Assembly: GCF_001436305.1 (NCBI RefSeq)
Contig: NZ_AZFO01000003.1
Span: 47,656 to 111,655 of the forward strand
Source: Lactobacillus ultunensis DSM 16047
Lineage (GTDB): Bacteria > Bacillota > Bacilli > Lactobacillales > Lactobacillaceae
DNA length: 64,000 nt
Reading direction: 5' to 3'
Numbering within the stretch: the stretch's first letter is position 1; every line of letters begins with the position of its first letter. Below are positions 52,323 through 61,507 of this stretch, piece by piece. Position numbers and translations under genes: made by a program. Below the pieces are notes generated by a model, which ran no database searches, was not told where the DNA came from, and worked only from the letters and a program-made list of their open reading frames with translations.

Positions 52323-52463
52323 AACCTCCTAAATAAAAAAAGCTGGATAAGAAACCCGCCGCAATGCGACGCTCTTATCCAGCTTGTAATGTTTACAAAC
52401 CCTCTGAACTTAAAAGGTATTCGATTTTTAATCATTGTATCAATGTCTTTCATATTTCGTCAA
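52323..52463 (-). promoter_or_regulatory. Attenuator-like leader of the B3/B4 operon
   Basis: Promoter TTGACG (52458-52463), 18 bases, TACAAT (52434-52439). About 40 bases later a very strong hairpin, AAGCTGGATAAGA / TCTTATCCAGCTT (52340-52385) with an inner CGTCGC/GCGGCG stem, is followed by seven T and only 5 bases later by AGGAGG. Transcription must pass a terminator to reach the gene, so control by attenuation is likely. No T-box or known riboswitch sequence seen. Confidence 0.55.
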
Positions 52464-52506
52464 GAGGAAGTAAGCAACCAAGAGACAGGGAAAGGATTCA
52501 CATATT

Positions 52507-52537
52507 ATACTTGAATTCTAATTTTCTTACTTGTTTT
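52507..52537 (-). pseudogene. Fragment of an alcohol dehydrogenase gene
   Basis: Encodes KQVRKLEFKY, almost identical to KQVRKLGFKY of the nearby dehydrogenase. Part of a degraded second copy of the locus. Confidence 0.6.
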
Positions 52538-52580
52538 GCCATGCTGATTCCAAATCGAGAAAATTATTTTCCAAACTATA

Positions 52581-52655
52581 TTAGGTAAAACTCTTACTTC
52601 ATTAATCTTAGAAATAGAGCGATGGGGAAACAAATATAATCAGCTACATGAATAA
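52581..52655 (+). pseudogene. Fragment of an HxlR regulator gene
   Basis: Encodes LGKTLTSLILEIERWGNKY then NQLHE and stop; 22 of 24 residues equal the C-terminus of the HxlR protein at 53959. Followed by a terminator, as in the intact gene. Confidence 0.75.
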
Positions 52656-52685
52656 AAAGCTCTTATTTTTTATACTAAGAGCTTT
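52656..52685 (+). terminator. Terminator after the HxlR fragment
   Basis: AAAGCTCTTA / TAAGAGCTTT stem. Poor T tract. Confidence 0.5.
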
Positions 52686-52688
52686 CAT

Positions 52689-52717
52689 AATTTGGCAGAC
52701 AACCAAATCATTTTTTG
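52689..52717. repeat. Dispersed element TTTGGCAKACAAC, copy 2
   Basis: AATTTGGCAGACAACC and an A/T tract, as at 47438 and 57561. The rest of 52718-52786 holds nothing that I can identify. Confidence 0.4.
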
Positions 52718-52786
52718 TTTTGCATGGAAATAGTCCCAATCAAATACTGTTAAATCAGGATTCCCTCATTAACTTACATTGTCATC

Positions 52787-53805
52787 TTATTCCCAGCTAG
52801 AAACCACGACTTTACCAGTCATGTGACCACTTTCTACTAATTTATGAGCCTTCCGTAAATTTGTAGCATTTAATGGCGTTAACGATTTGGTCATAGTGCA
52901 TTTAAGTTTTCCACTATCTAACATCTGGGCGATTTTATCTAAAATATCGTGCTGGCTTATCATATCTTCGTTTGATAGTAAGATTTAGTATACATCCACT
53001 CCCATGAAAAGTGTGCTTTCTTTTTAGTTAACAATCTTAAATTAATTGGACGATGATTTTCAGTAATTGAAACAATATGTCCTTCAGGCTTAATTAGTTC
53101 ACACATTTCTTTCCAATGACCATCTAAATCCTTTAGTTCTAAAATATAGTCAACATACTTGAATCCTAATTTTCTTACTTGTTTTACCAAGTCCTCACGG
53201 TGATTTACGACATAAGTAGCACCATGATCTTGCGTCCATTTAATACTGTCTGGACGAGATGCAGTAGCAATGACTGTTAATCCTGCTAAATGAGCTAATT
53301 GAGTAGCCACTGATCCTACTCCACCTGCACCATTAATAATTAGAATTGTTTTATCTTGATTACTTTGCTGACTCCAAGTTAACCCCATTTGTTCAAATAA
53401 GGCTTCATAAACTGTAAGTGAAGTTAAAGGCATTGCGGCTGCTTCATTATCTTTTAAAGACTTAGGAGCATGACCAACTATTCTTTCATCAACAAGTTGA
53501 TATTCACTATCACTACCTGAGCGAATAAATGAACCTGCATAAAATACTCGATCACCTGGTTTAAATAAGCTAACATCAGATCCTATCTTTTCAACTACAC
53601 CACATGCATCCCAGCCAATTATTTTTGGAGTTTTTAACACTGCACGTCCACCTTTTCTCACTCCAACATCTACCGGATTAACTGATACTGCATTTACTTT
53701 GACCAATAAATCATGTCCTTTAGCAGTCGGCTTAGCCGTTTCAAAATCAATCAGGCTTTCAGGATCGTCAATACTTAAATGTTTTTTAAATCCAATTGCT
53801 TTCAT
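52787..53805 (-). pseudogene. Zinc-independent alcohol dehydrogenase/quinone reductase, frameshifted
   Basis: MDR-type NADPH oxidoreductase of the QOR/crotonyl-reductase kind. ORF 53805-52960 gives 281 aa with nucleotide motif INGAGGVGSVATQLA. After KSYY the frame breaks near 52975; the next frame continues SNEDMISQHDILDKIAQML and ends KVVVSSWE at 52787. A single lost T restores about 339 aa, the normal family length. Divergent from the HxlR gene, a classical pairing. Confidence 0.82.
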
Positions 53806-53958
53806 TTTTTATCTCCTTTTCTATTTACTAATTAATTGTAAGTGGATAAATGATAAAAACAAGGAGTGAATTTATTCTTACTAAGTAACAAATTCTTCCC
53901 TAGCCCATTTAAATTGAAAGCTTTAGAATTATATTAATATCAAGAAAAGGGTGAAAAA

Positions 53959-54294
53959 ATGCCACATCATATTTATGACTGCGCTGAAGGCTGTCCTGTT
54001 GAAAGTACACTTCAAATTATTTCGGGAAAATGGAAAAGCGTTATTATCTATCACTTAATCAAAGAAAAGAGTTGTCGTTTCAATGAATTACAAAAATTGA
54101 TGCCCAACTGTTCAAGACGAATGTTATCACTTCAACTAAAAGAATTAGAAAATGATCAGATCATTGACAAAACAATTTTTCCAACTGTACCACCCAAAAC
54201 TAGCTATCAGTTAACTAGACTAGGTAAAACTCTTACTCCATTAATCTTAGAAATGGAGAGATGGGGAAATAAATATAATCAGCTACATGAATAA
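53959..54294 (+). CDS. HxlR family regulator
   Basis: 111 aa winged helix protein (GKWKSVIIYHLIKEKSCRFNEL, SRRMLSLQLKELE). Starts with Cys-containing DCAEGCPVES; HxlR proteins often sense electrophiles or aldehydes through Cys. Divergent from the dehydrogenase, which it likely regulates. Ribosome binding site AAGGGTG. Confidence 0.9.
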   Translation: MPHHIYDCAEGCPVESTLQIISGKWKSVIIYHLIKEKSCRFNELQKLMPNCSRRMLSLQLKELENDQIIDKTIFPTVPPKTSYQLTRLGKTLTPLILEMERWGNKYNQLHE

Positions 54295-54325
54295 AAGCCC
54301 GCAAAATTGATTGCGAGCTTTTTTG
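54294..54325 (+). terminator. Terminator after hxlR
   Basis: AAAGCCCGCAA / TTGCGAGCTT stem, six T. A degenerate look-alike lies at 50069-50100. Confidence 0.75.
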
Positions 54326-54327
54326 CA

Positions 54328-54741
54328 TTAATGACCACGATGTTTTTCTCGGCGTTTAATTTGTTTTTGCAAGAAACGTTTTTCTTGTCTTTCACGCTTC
54401 CTATCTTTTATTACCTTTTTCTTGGCTATCTTTGACTGCTCAAACTGCTTTTTTAAAGCTTGTTGCGCTTTGGTACCGATTGCTTTTTTCTGTGTAGCTT
54501 TGTGAGCTAATCTTTGCGCTCTCTTAGGATTAACATGCCGAAACTTTTCTTTTTCTGCAGTAGACTTATAAAAATGTAGCTGCGAGTAATGATCATTTAC
54601 CAACCGAAGAATCTCTGGCATATGTGGCAGGGATGCTCCTAAATTTATTTGTGCTACTTCATAATTAGTACCATCAATTCGTTCAAAAATTGCTTTATAA
54701 AACGGATCATCAAAAACGATAGTCAATTCACCTTTAATCAT
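54328..54741 (-). CDS. yjdF: YjdF family protein (DUF2992)
   Basis: 137 aa. N-terminal half with strands (ELTIVFDDPFYKAIFER), C-terminal half a long, very basic helix (KKKVIKDRKRERQEKRFLQK). In many Firmicutes this gene follows the azaaromatic-sensing yjdF riboswitch. Function unproven; probably binds nucleic acid or aromatic compounds. Confidence 0.85.
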   Translation of the reverse strand: MIKGELTIVFDDPFYKAIFERIDGTNYEVAQINLGASLPHMPEILRLVNDHYSQLHFYKSTAEKEKFRHVNPKRAQRLAHKATQKKAIGTKAQQALKKQFEQSKIAKKKVIKDRKRERQEKRFLQKQIKRREKHRGH

Positions 54742-54744
54742 AAT

Positions 54745-54865
54745 GCATTCCTCCTAATAAAAATTATTAGGAAAGATGGACATCCTAGGAGGAAGGTTAC
54801 TGATATAAAGTTAATGATTATACACTCGGACTACCAACCGAATTGTGTTTTTACTTTCCTTAAAG
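54745..54865 (-). promoter_or_regulatory. Possible yjdF-motif riboswitch
   Basis: 120-base leader of yjdF. Outer helix GGAAAG/CTTTCC (54854-54859 with 54770-54775), an inner CGG/CCG-closed hairpin, and at the gene side CCTAATAA/TTATTAGG, which can mask the AGGAGG. Consistent with translational control. I could not verify the consensus bases. Confidence 0.45.
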
Positions 54866-54906
54866 GACATTATATTAGAATTACTAGTATTATCAAAGAG
54901 TGAAAA

Positions 54907-56688
54907 TTAACAATATTCAACCTCATCTTCTTTTCGATCAGTAAGCCAACATAAAGGTAGCCAGATAATTGTTAACAGACTAGTGAGATTAAATACCTTT
55001 GCAAAAGCATTTGCTAACTCACTGTTTTTTTTAAATCTAATTTTATCTAATGCAGAAACTAGTTGCTGTTTTTGCGCTAGTAATTTAATTGCCGTTCCTA
55101 TCTTCTGATGCCCTTTACTTAAAAGCTGAACACCTTGTTTTAATTGCGGAAGTGGGAGTACTGCTAATTTCTTAGTACCAGTATTCAACTTGTTGTTAGC
55201 TGAATATAGTCTTCTGTAGGCTGTTCCTGCTTTAGGTAATGGTAAATCAATAGTCTTTTTGGCAGCTTTCTTAATCTTATTTTTCATTTGCTTTTGCTTG
55301 CTGCTTATCTTGTTATCATTTTTTGAATTCTTAAAAACAATCTTAATCTGTTCACGGGCTACTTTCTTAACCTCAGGAGAAAGATTCTTTTCTTGAATCT
55401 GCGTGTAAGCGGCATCCCTAATACTATCTTTTGCATTTACAACATTGTTATTAAGCACAGTAACCAATAATGCCATTCCGATTGCTTGACCAACGTATCT
55501 AGCCGCATTAACTACTCCTGAACCAATCCCCGTTTTTTCTACAGGTAAAAACTTAACTGACGATGTCAAAGCAATAGCAGTAAAGCCAAGTCCTAATCCA
55601 ATAATAATGTTACAGCACACAATTATTTCCTGCGTAGTATTGGTCTTAATCATCCCTAACATTGCTAAACCACCAGCAGTAATGACTAAACCAATTCCAA
55701 TCAACATTTTAGAACTAACAGTCTTATACATCTTAGTAGCTAACGGCATCCCTACTGCAATTGCCAATGATGCTGGAATAATTAAATAAGCTGAATGCAA
55801 TGCAGAATAACTTTTTACATTTTGTAAGAAATAATTCAAAATCAAAGATGGTCCAATAATTGCAAAGCCAAAGACCATATAAATAATGCAGGATGATGAA
55901 AATGTCTTTTCTTTAAATAAACTCAAATTAACAACAGGTGATTTAACCTTAGCTTCAACTAAGATAAATAAAATCAAACTGATCAAACTACCAATAAAGC
56001 AACCTACAATGATATTTGAACTCCAACCATATTCTCTACCTTCTAACAGACCAAAGCATAGAGAACCCATAAAGGTAGTTAAAAAGATTACACCTAACCA
56101 ATCAATAGCTTTACTGATTGTCTCATCATATGATTCATTTGTTCCAATTAAAATCATTAAGAAAGCAACAATGGCAATCGGAACATTAATCCCAAAGATC
56201 CAATGGTAACTTTCATAATTAATAATGAAACCACCAATTGCAGGACCACCAGCTGCGGCTAATGCACTAAAAGCTCCCATTAATGCAGTAATTTTACTAG
56301 TATTCTCTTTACCAAATAATTCAATCCCCATTGGTAAAACAATTGGAGTTAAGATTGCCCCGCCAATTCCTTGAAAGAAACGATAAATAATCAATAGATT
56401 TAATGAATTAGCTGTCATACAGGCAAAAGAAAAACCACCAAATAGAATAACCCCTATTAACATGACTTTCTTACGACCCCAAATATCCGCTAACTTAGAA
56501 GCAGTAATAATAAATGCCGCCATTGCTAAAACATAAATTGTTGCTACCCAACTGGTATCTGTTAAACCTGTTTTTAAGTCCTTCATAATATCAGGTAGGG
56601 CGATATTAACAATGGTTGCATCCAGTGCTCCCATGAACATTGCAAGTATTAAACCAACAAAGCCAATAATTTTTCTTGTCTTTGACAT
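54907..56688 (-). CDS. DHA2-type MFS exporter with long loop
   Basis: 593 aa. Residues 1-430 are a normal DHA2 transporter (motif LADIWGRKK, GGPAIGGFII). Between the last two membrane helices there is an extra Lys-rich segment of about 130 residues (KKTIDLPLPKAG, LPLPQLKQGVQ, repeated LPLP), followed by a final helix. Ribosome binding site GGAGG. Divergent from a TetR gene that likely represses it. Confidence 0.87.
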   Translation of the reverse strand: MSKTRKIIGFVGLILAMFMGALDATIVNIALPDIMKDLKTGLTDTSWVATIYVLAMAAFIITASKLADIWGRKKVMLIGVILFGGFSFACMTANSLNLLIIYRFFQGIGGAILTPIVLPMGIELFGKENTSKITALMGAFSALAAAGGPAIGGFIINYESYHWIFGINVPIAIVAFLMILIGTNESYDETISKAIDWLGVIFLTTFMGSLCFGLLEGREYGWSSNIIVGCFIGSLISLILFILVEAKVKSPVVNLSLFKEKTFSSSCIIYMVFGFAIIGPSLILNYFLQNVKSYSALHSAYLIIPASLAIAVGMPLATKMYKTVSSKMLIGIGLVITAGGLAMLGMIKTNTTQEIIVCCNIIIGLGLGFTAIALTSSVKFLPVEKTGIGSGVVNAARYVGQAIGMALLVTVLNNNVVNAKDSIRDAAYTQIQEKNLSPEVKKVAREQIKIVFKNSKNDNKISSKQKQMKNKIKKAAKKTIDLPLPKAGTAYRRLYSANNKLNTGTKKLAVLPLPQLKQGVQLLSKGHQKIGTAIKLLAQKQQLVSALDKIRFKKNSELANAFAKVFNLTSLLTIIWLPLCWLTDRKEDEVEYC

Positions 56689-56734
56689 TGTTTATCCCTC
56701 CATTTTTAACCATGTCATTTACAGTTAAAAATTA

Positions 56735-56750
56735 TTGACACACGTGTGAC
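56735..56750. promoter_or_regulatory. TetR operator
   Basis: TTGACACACGTGTGAC, with a perfect CACACGTGTG core (56739-56748), overlaps a -35 TTGACA. A related GTGTCAAACAC lies just before the TetR start at about 56840. Confidence 0.6.
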
Positions 56751-56864
56751 ATTAACTGTACTATCACCATACAGAGAAAATTTATCTTTGGCAATAAGTT
56801 CGCGGCAAACTTAAATCTTGTCCCATTTCTATTAAATTTGTGTCAAACACAGGAGTAACAAGCA

Positions 56865-57419
56865 ATGAGAAACAGAATGACCAAACAAAACAAAGAAAAA
56901 ATCTTTAAAAGCTTCTTTAAGCTCTTAGAAGAAAAACAATATTCTGAAATTACGATCGTTGATATTTCTATTGGAGCAAGTGTCTCAAGAAAGACTTTCT
57001 ATCGTCTGTTTAAGAATAAAGAAAATCTTTTAAACACTTATGTTGACCAATTACTTACTGAGTGGATTACATATGCTGACAAACAGCATCCCCTGAGGTA
57101 TGAAGACTTAATTACATTTCTTTTCGAATTCTGGAAACAATACATTCCCCAGTTAACTATCTTAGTTAATGCAAATCTTTCCTCAGTGATATTAAACAAA
57201 TTCAATTCTATCTTCCCTAAATACTTTATTGATTTTCATAACCAACACCCTTCCATCTCTTACAAAGGCAAGAATTACACTTCAACTCAAATGAAATACA
57301 TTGCACTTCTAAGCGTTGGTAGTCTCTGGAATGCTTTTTCTACTTGGTTAATACATCCTACAGAAATATCATTATCTGATTTAGCTAATATAGCCAAAAA
57401 TAATTTTTTTGCAAATTAA
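56865..57419 (+). CDS. TetR/AcrR family regulator
   Basis: 184 aa. N-terminal HTH (ITIVDISIGASVSRKTFYRLFKNKENLL) and a helical C-terminal domain with an aromatic-rich end. Divergent from the 593-aa exporter; the shared gap holds a palindromic operator. Ribosome binding site AGGAG. Confidence 0.9.
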   Translation: MRNRMTKQNKEKIFKSFFKLLEEKQYSEITIVDISIGASVSRKTFYRLFKNKENLLNTYVDQLLTEWITYADKQHPLRYEDLITFLFEFWKQYIPQLTILVNANLSSVILNKFNSIFPKYFIDFHNQHPSISYKGKNYTSTQMKYIALLSVGSLWNAFSTWLIHPTEISLSDLANIAKNNFFAN

Positions 57420-57450
57420 AAGCCCTTAGTTTCACACTAAGAGCTTCTTA
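57419..57450 (+). terminator. Terminator after tetR
   Basis: AAAGCCCTTAG / CTAAGAGCTT stem with one mismatch; weak T tract. Confidence 0.55.
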
Positions 57451-57660
57451 TTTTGGCATACTTTGGCAAACATGATACTTCTTCGAATCAAATATCATCT
57501 TCTCCAATTACTGCCATTACTAAGGTTTTACCATGTATTCTTTTATTTTTTTGGCATACATTTTGGCATACAACCTTATCTTTTTTAATGTTTTTTGAGC
57601 TGGTATCGTTCCGCAAAATGCTTTTAAATCAAGGTTTACCATTCAAGTTATATTATCCGT
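57451..57660. repeat. TTTGGCATACA repeats and possible integrase relic at the guaA 3' side
   Basis: Contains TTTGGCATAC at 57452 and 57562, a doubled form at 57549-57570, and an open minus-strand frame (SKNIKKDKVVCQNVCQKNK) that ends in a stop. The 3' end of guaA is a known integration site for mobile elements. No intact integrase or clear direct repeats are present. Confidence 0.35.
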
Positions 57661-59211
57661 TTATTCCCATTCAATAGTGGAAGGTGGCTTACTCGTTACA
57701 TCGTAAACTACACGGTTAACGTTATCTACTTCGTTTACGATTCTATCAGAAATATGACCGAGTACATCCCATGGAATCTTAGCAAAATCTGCTGTCATCC
57801 CATCGATTGAAGTAACGGCACGAATACCAATGGTGTAGTCATAAGTACGACCATCACCCATCACACCAACTGAGCGAATCCCTGGCAAAACAGTAAAGTA
57901 TTGCCAAATCTTTTCTTGCAATCCAGCTTTCTTAATCTCGTCACGCAAAATCGCATCAGATTCACGTACGATCTTCAGCTTAGGTTCAGTAACTTCGCCA
58001 AGAACACGAATACCAAGACCTGGACCTGGAAATGGTTGACGCCATACTAAGTCGTGCGGAATACCAAGTTTTTCACCAAGTTCACGAACTTCATCTTTGA
58101 ACAACTTACGCAGTGGTTCAATCAACTTGAAGTGCATGTCCTTAGGAAGACCACCAACATTATGGTGTGACTTGATGGTTTGGGCAGTATTGGTACCTGA
58201 CTCAATGACATCAGTGTACAAAGTACCTTGAGCTAAGAAGTCAACATCCTTCAACTTTTTAGCTTCTTCGTTGAAGACTTCGATGAATTCCTTACCGATA
58301 ATCTTACGTTTCTTTTCAGGATCAGTAACGCCCTTTAACTTGCTCAAGAAACGATCAGCGGCATTAACACGAATAATATTAACACCCAGATCCTTGTTCA
58401 AGGCTTTCATTACTTGATCGCCTTCATCTTTGCGAAGCATCCCGTGATCAACAAAAATTGCAGTCAATTGATCACCAATTGCTTTATGCAAAAGCGTTGC
58501 GGTAACACTAGAGTCAACACCACCAGAAAGGCCCAAAATAACCTTCTTATCGCCAACTTCCTTACGAATCTCATCAACTTTCATGTCAATGAAATCTTCC
58601 ATAGTCCAGTTAGCTACAGCACCACAAACATCAAAAGCAAAACGTTTCAAAATATCTAAACCATATTTTGAGTTACGTACTTCAGCGTGGAATTGAATTC
58701 CATAAAACTTTTTATCAGGGTTAGCAATTGCTGCAATAGGACAATTCTTGCTTGAAGCAATTACTTCAAAACCTTTAGGAGCTTGAGTTACTAAGTCTCC
58801 GTGACTCATCCAAACGTATTGCTTGCTTGGTAAGCCTTTGAACAAAACGCTATCTGGATCTTCAACAGTAATATTAGCTCTACCGTATTCCTTATTCTCG
58901 GCTTGCTCAACTTTACCGCCTAAGTCGTAGCTCATTAGTTGCATCCCATAACAGATACCTAAGATAGGAATGCCCAACTTAAAGATTTCAGGATCTACCT
59001 TTAAAGCTCCATCATCGTAAACACTGTTAGGACCACCTGAGAAGATAATCCCCTTCGGATTCATTTCCTTAATCTTCTCAATTGAAAGATCATGGGGCAA
59101 AAGTTCTGAGTAGATGCCAAAATCACGAATACGTCGAGTGATTAATTGGTTATATTGACTACCAAAGTCAAGAACAATAATCTTATCAAAATCGTCTAGA
59201 TTCTTAGCCAC
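57661..59211 (-). CDS. guaA: GMP synthase (glutamine-hydrolysing)
   Basis: Converts XMP to GMP, 516 aa. Class I glutamine amidotransferase domain (GICYGMQ with the catalytic Cys), ATP pyrophosphatase loop LSGGVDSS, and C-terminal dimerisation domain ending TIEWE. Start GTG at 59211 behind GAGGGAG; the ATG at 59232 has no ribosome binding site. Confidence 0.96.
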   Translation of the reverse strand: MAKNLDDFDKIIVLDFGSQYNQLITRRIRDFGIYSELLPHDLSIEKIKEMNPKGIIFSGGPNSVYDDGALKVDPEIFKLGIPILGICYGMQLMSYDLGGKVEQAENKEYGRANITVEDPDSVLFKGLPSKQYVWMSHGDLVTQAPKGFEVIASSKNCPIAAIANPDKKFYGIQFHAEVRNSKYGLDILKRFAFDVCGAVANWTMEDFIDMKVDEIRKEVGDKKVILGLSGGVDSSVTATLLHKAIGDQLTAIFVDHGMLRKDEGDQVMKALNKDLGVNIIRVNAADRFLSKLKGVTDPEKKRKIIGKEFIEVFNEEAKKLKDVDFLAQGTLYTDVIESGTNTAQTIKSHHNVGGLPKDMHFKLIEPLRKLFKDEVRELGEKLGIPHDLVWRQPFPGPGLGIRVLGEVTEPKLKIVRESDAILRDEIKKAGLQEKIWQYFTVLPGIRSVGVMGDGRTYDYTIGIRAVTSIDGMTADFAKIPWDVLGHISDRIVNEVDNVNRVVYDVTSKPPSTIEWE

Positions 59212-59249
59212 TAAATTTCTCCCTCTTTTCAACTACACATTTTTAATCA

Positions 59250-59278
59250 ACTTTACTAGGAATTTTTAAAAAGGTCAA
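59250..59278 (-). promoter_or_regulatory. Promoter of guaA
   Basis: TTGACC, 17 bases, TAAAGT on the minus strand, about 40 bases before the guaA start. Confidence 0.6.
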
Positions 59279-59353
59279 TCAATATTTATGAGCTAGGATG
59301 AAATGTTCAGCTTTAAGCTTGAATTATTCTTGACCCAAGTATTTTAAATCAAT

Positions 59354-59410
59354 AATCGAACATTTCCGCTTAATTTTTCACTTGTGTTCGGCAATATATT
59401 CTGTTAAGAT
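59354..59410 (+). promoter_or_regulatory. Promoter and PurBoxes of xpt-pbuX
   Basis: Promoter TTGTGT (59382-59387), 17 bases, TAAGAT (59405-59410). Two PurR-like boxes in opposite directions, ATCGAACATT (about 59355-59364) and TTGCCGAACACAA on the minus strand (about 59381-59393), flank the -35 with the usual close spacing. Confidence 0.55.
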
Positions 59411-59424
59411 TGAACCAACACAAT

Positions 59425-59560
59425 AATATCTATATAAAGTCGTAATAAGGTCGACGGTTTCTACCCACTACCGTAAATGGTGGACTATAGGTAAACGAAA
59501 GTTAAGAAAATATCTTAAGGACTTCTTTTACCTAAAATTGGTAGAAGAAGTCCTTATTTC
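59425..59560 (+). promoter_or_regulatory. Guanine-class purine riboswitch with terminator
   Basis: Aptamer core GTTTCTACC ... CCGTAAATGG ... GGACTATAGG at 59457-59491, with P1 formed by CTATA/TATAG. The discriminating position reads C (GACTA), which means guanine or hypoxanthine, not adenine. A 16-bp terminator stem (59517-59532 with 59540-59555) lies just before the xpt ribosome binding site. Confidence 0.92.
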
Positions 59561-59574
59561 TTTGGGAGGAAAAT

Positions 59575-60153
59575 GTGAAGTTATTAGAAGAGCGAATTAA
59601 GAAAGATGGAGAAGTTTTAGACGGGGATGTGCTTAAGATCAACTCATTCTTGAACCACCAAGTTGATCCTAAACTAATGATGCAATGTGGTGAAGAATTC
59701 AAGCGTCTTTTCAAAGATGAAAAAATTGACAAAGTTTTAACCTGTGAAGCTTCTGGTATTGCACCAGCTATTATGGCTGCTTATCAATTAGGCGTACCTA
59801 TGGTTTTTGCCAGAAAAAAGAAGCCATCAACTTTAAACGATGCGGTTTATTGGGCAGATGTTTTCTCTTATACCAAGAAAGTCAACAATAAGATTTGTGT
59901 TGAAGAAAAGTTTTTGCATAAGAGTGAACACCTTTTAATTATCGATGATTTCGTTGCTCATGGTGAAGCCGTAAAGGGTATGGTCAACATCGCTAAACAA
60001 GCTGGCTGTGATATCGTCGGCGTTGGTGCGATCGTTGCCAAAACTTTCCAAGGCGGTAGCGAATGGGTCGAAAACGAAGGCTTACGCTTTGAAGCTTTAG
60101 CTAAAATTGATAGTTTCAAGAATGGTCAAGTACACTTCGAGGGAGAAGAGTAA
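59575..60153 (+). CDS. xpt: Xanthine phosphoribosyltransferase
   Basis: 192 aa salvage enzyme converting xanthine to XMP. PRPP loop LLIIDDFVAHGEA. GTG start at 59575 behind GGGAGG. First gene of the riboswitch-controlled xpt-pbuX operon, opposite guaA, which uses the XMP product. Confidence 0.95.
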   Translation: MKLLEERIKKDGEVLDGDVLKINSFLNHQVDPKLMMQCGEEFKRLFKDEKIDKVLTCEASGIAPAIMAAYQLGVPMVFARKKKPSTLNDAVYWADVFSYTKKVNNKICVEEKFLHKSEHLLIIDDFVAHGEAVKGMVNIAKQAGCDIVGVGAIVAKTFQGGSEWVENEGLRFEALAKIDSFKNGQVHFEGEE

Positions 60154-60159
60154 ATAAAA

Positions 60160-61440
60160 ATGGCTCAAAAAGAAGTTAGTCACAAAAAAGCTGCTATTTT
60201 AGGTTTGCAACACTTGCTCGCCATGTATTCTGGTGCTGTTGCGGTTCCTTTATTGATCGGAACTGCACTTAAATTTAATAGTGAGCAGATGACCTACCTT
60301 GTTTCCATTGATATTTTCATGTGTGGACTTGCCACATTGATTCAATTATTCCGCAATAAATACTTCGGAATTGGATTGCCAGTTGTTTTGGGCTGTGCAA
60401 TCCAAGCTGTAGCCCCACTTGAGATGATTGGACAAAAGTTCTCAATTAATACCATGTATGGAGCAATCATCATTGCGGGAATTTTTGTTTTCCTGATTGC
60501 TGGCTGGTTTTCAAAAATAAAGAAACTATTTCCACCAGTGGTCACAGGAACCCTAATTACAGTTATTGGATTAACTTTGATTCCTGTCGCCGTACAAAAT
60601 ATGGGTGGTGGAAATGCTCAAGCCAAAGACTTCGGTAGCGCTAAAAATTTAATTGCTGCCTTTTTAACTATCCTCATCATTGTAGCTATTGAAGTCTGGA
60701 CTAAAGGTTTTCTTCGTTCCATCTCAGTTTTAATCGGATTAATTGCTGGAACTATTCTTGCTAGTTGTATGGGACTTGTTTCCTTAAAACCAGTTATGCA
60801 AGCTTCATGGTTCCACTTGCCACAGCTATTTTACTTTGGCGTTCCAGAATTTGAATGGTCCTCCTGCTTAACCATGATCATCATCGCCTTAGTGTCCATG
60901 GTTGAATCAACTGGCGTCTTCTTCGCCATTGGTGACCTGCTTCATAAGGATATTTCTGAAAATGACCTTAAGAAAGGCTATCGGGCAGAAGGAATTGCAC
61001 AAATCTTTGGCGGGCTTTTCAACACCTTCCCTTACACCACATTCTCACAAAACGTTGGCCTTCTTCAATTGTCTGGTATTAAGACTAAGCGTCCTATCTA
61101 CTGGGCTGCTGGTCTCTTAATGGGCATGGGCCTTCTTCCTAAAATTGGAGCTTTGGTAACTATCATCCCTGATTCTGTCTTAGGTGGTGCTATGCTAGTC
61201 ATGTTTACTATGATCGCCGTTCAAGGAATCAAGATGTTGACTAAAGTTAACTTTGAAAATAACCGCAACATTTTAGTAGTTGCTATTTCTATTGGCCTAG
61301 GCTTAGGCGTTACCGTTTATCCTCAAATTTTTCAAGATCTTCCTCAAACTATTCAATTATTCTTGGGTAACGGTATTGTAGTAGCCAGTCTTTGCGCTAC
61401 TTTGCTTAACCTCATTTTTAACGGAAGAAGGGATGCCTAA
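60160..61440 (+). CDS. pbuX: Xanthine/uracil permease family purine transporter
   Basis: 426 aa, about 12-14 membrane segments of the NCS2 family (GLPVVLGCAIQAVAP, FNTFPYTTFSQNVGLLQLSG). Six bases after xpt. Probably imports xanthine for Xpt. Confidence 0.93.
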   Translation: MAQKEVSHKKAAILGLQHLLAMYSGAVAVPLLIGTALKFNSEQMTYLVSIDIFMCGLATLIQLFRNKYFGIGLPVVLGCAIQAVAPLEMIGQKFSINTMYGAIIIAGIFVFLIAGWFSKIKKLFPPVVTGTLITVIGLTLIPVAVQNMGGGNAQAKDFGSAKNLIAAFLTILIIVAIEVWTKGFLRSISVLIGLIAGTILASCMGLVSLKPVMQASWFHLPQLFYFGVPEFEWSSCLTMIIIALVSMVESTGVFFAIGDLLHKDISENDLKKGYRAEGIAQIFGGLFNTFPYTTFSQNVGLLQLSGIKTKRPIYWAAGLLMGMGLLPKIGALVTIIPDSVLGGAMLVMFTMIAVQGIKMLTKVNFENNRNILVVAISIGLGLGVTVYPQIFQDLPQTIQLFLGNGIVVASLCATLLNLIFNGRRDA

Positions 61441-61507
61441 TAAGTTGAATACCCCATTTCATAATTTTTATTTCACACATAATTTTCTATAAATATTTAA
61501 ACCCTAA

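Noticed and set aside
52319..52453. 45-residue N-terminal extension of the B3/B4 protein
   Set aside because: It would translate through the promoter -10 region and the leader terminator hairpin; AGGAGG sits before the ATG at 52318.
51614..57675. Shared TTGAATGGGARTAA at the ends of the B3/B4 gene and guaA as att sites of one island
   Set aside because: Both genes naturally end in codons for ...EWE, the match is only about 14 bases with mismatches, and no integrase lies between them.
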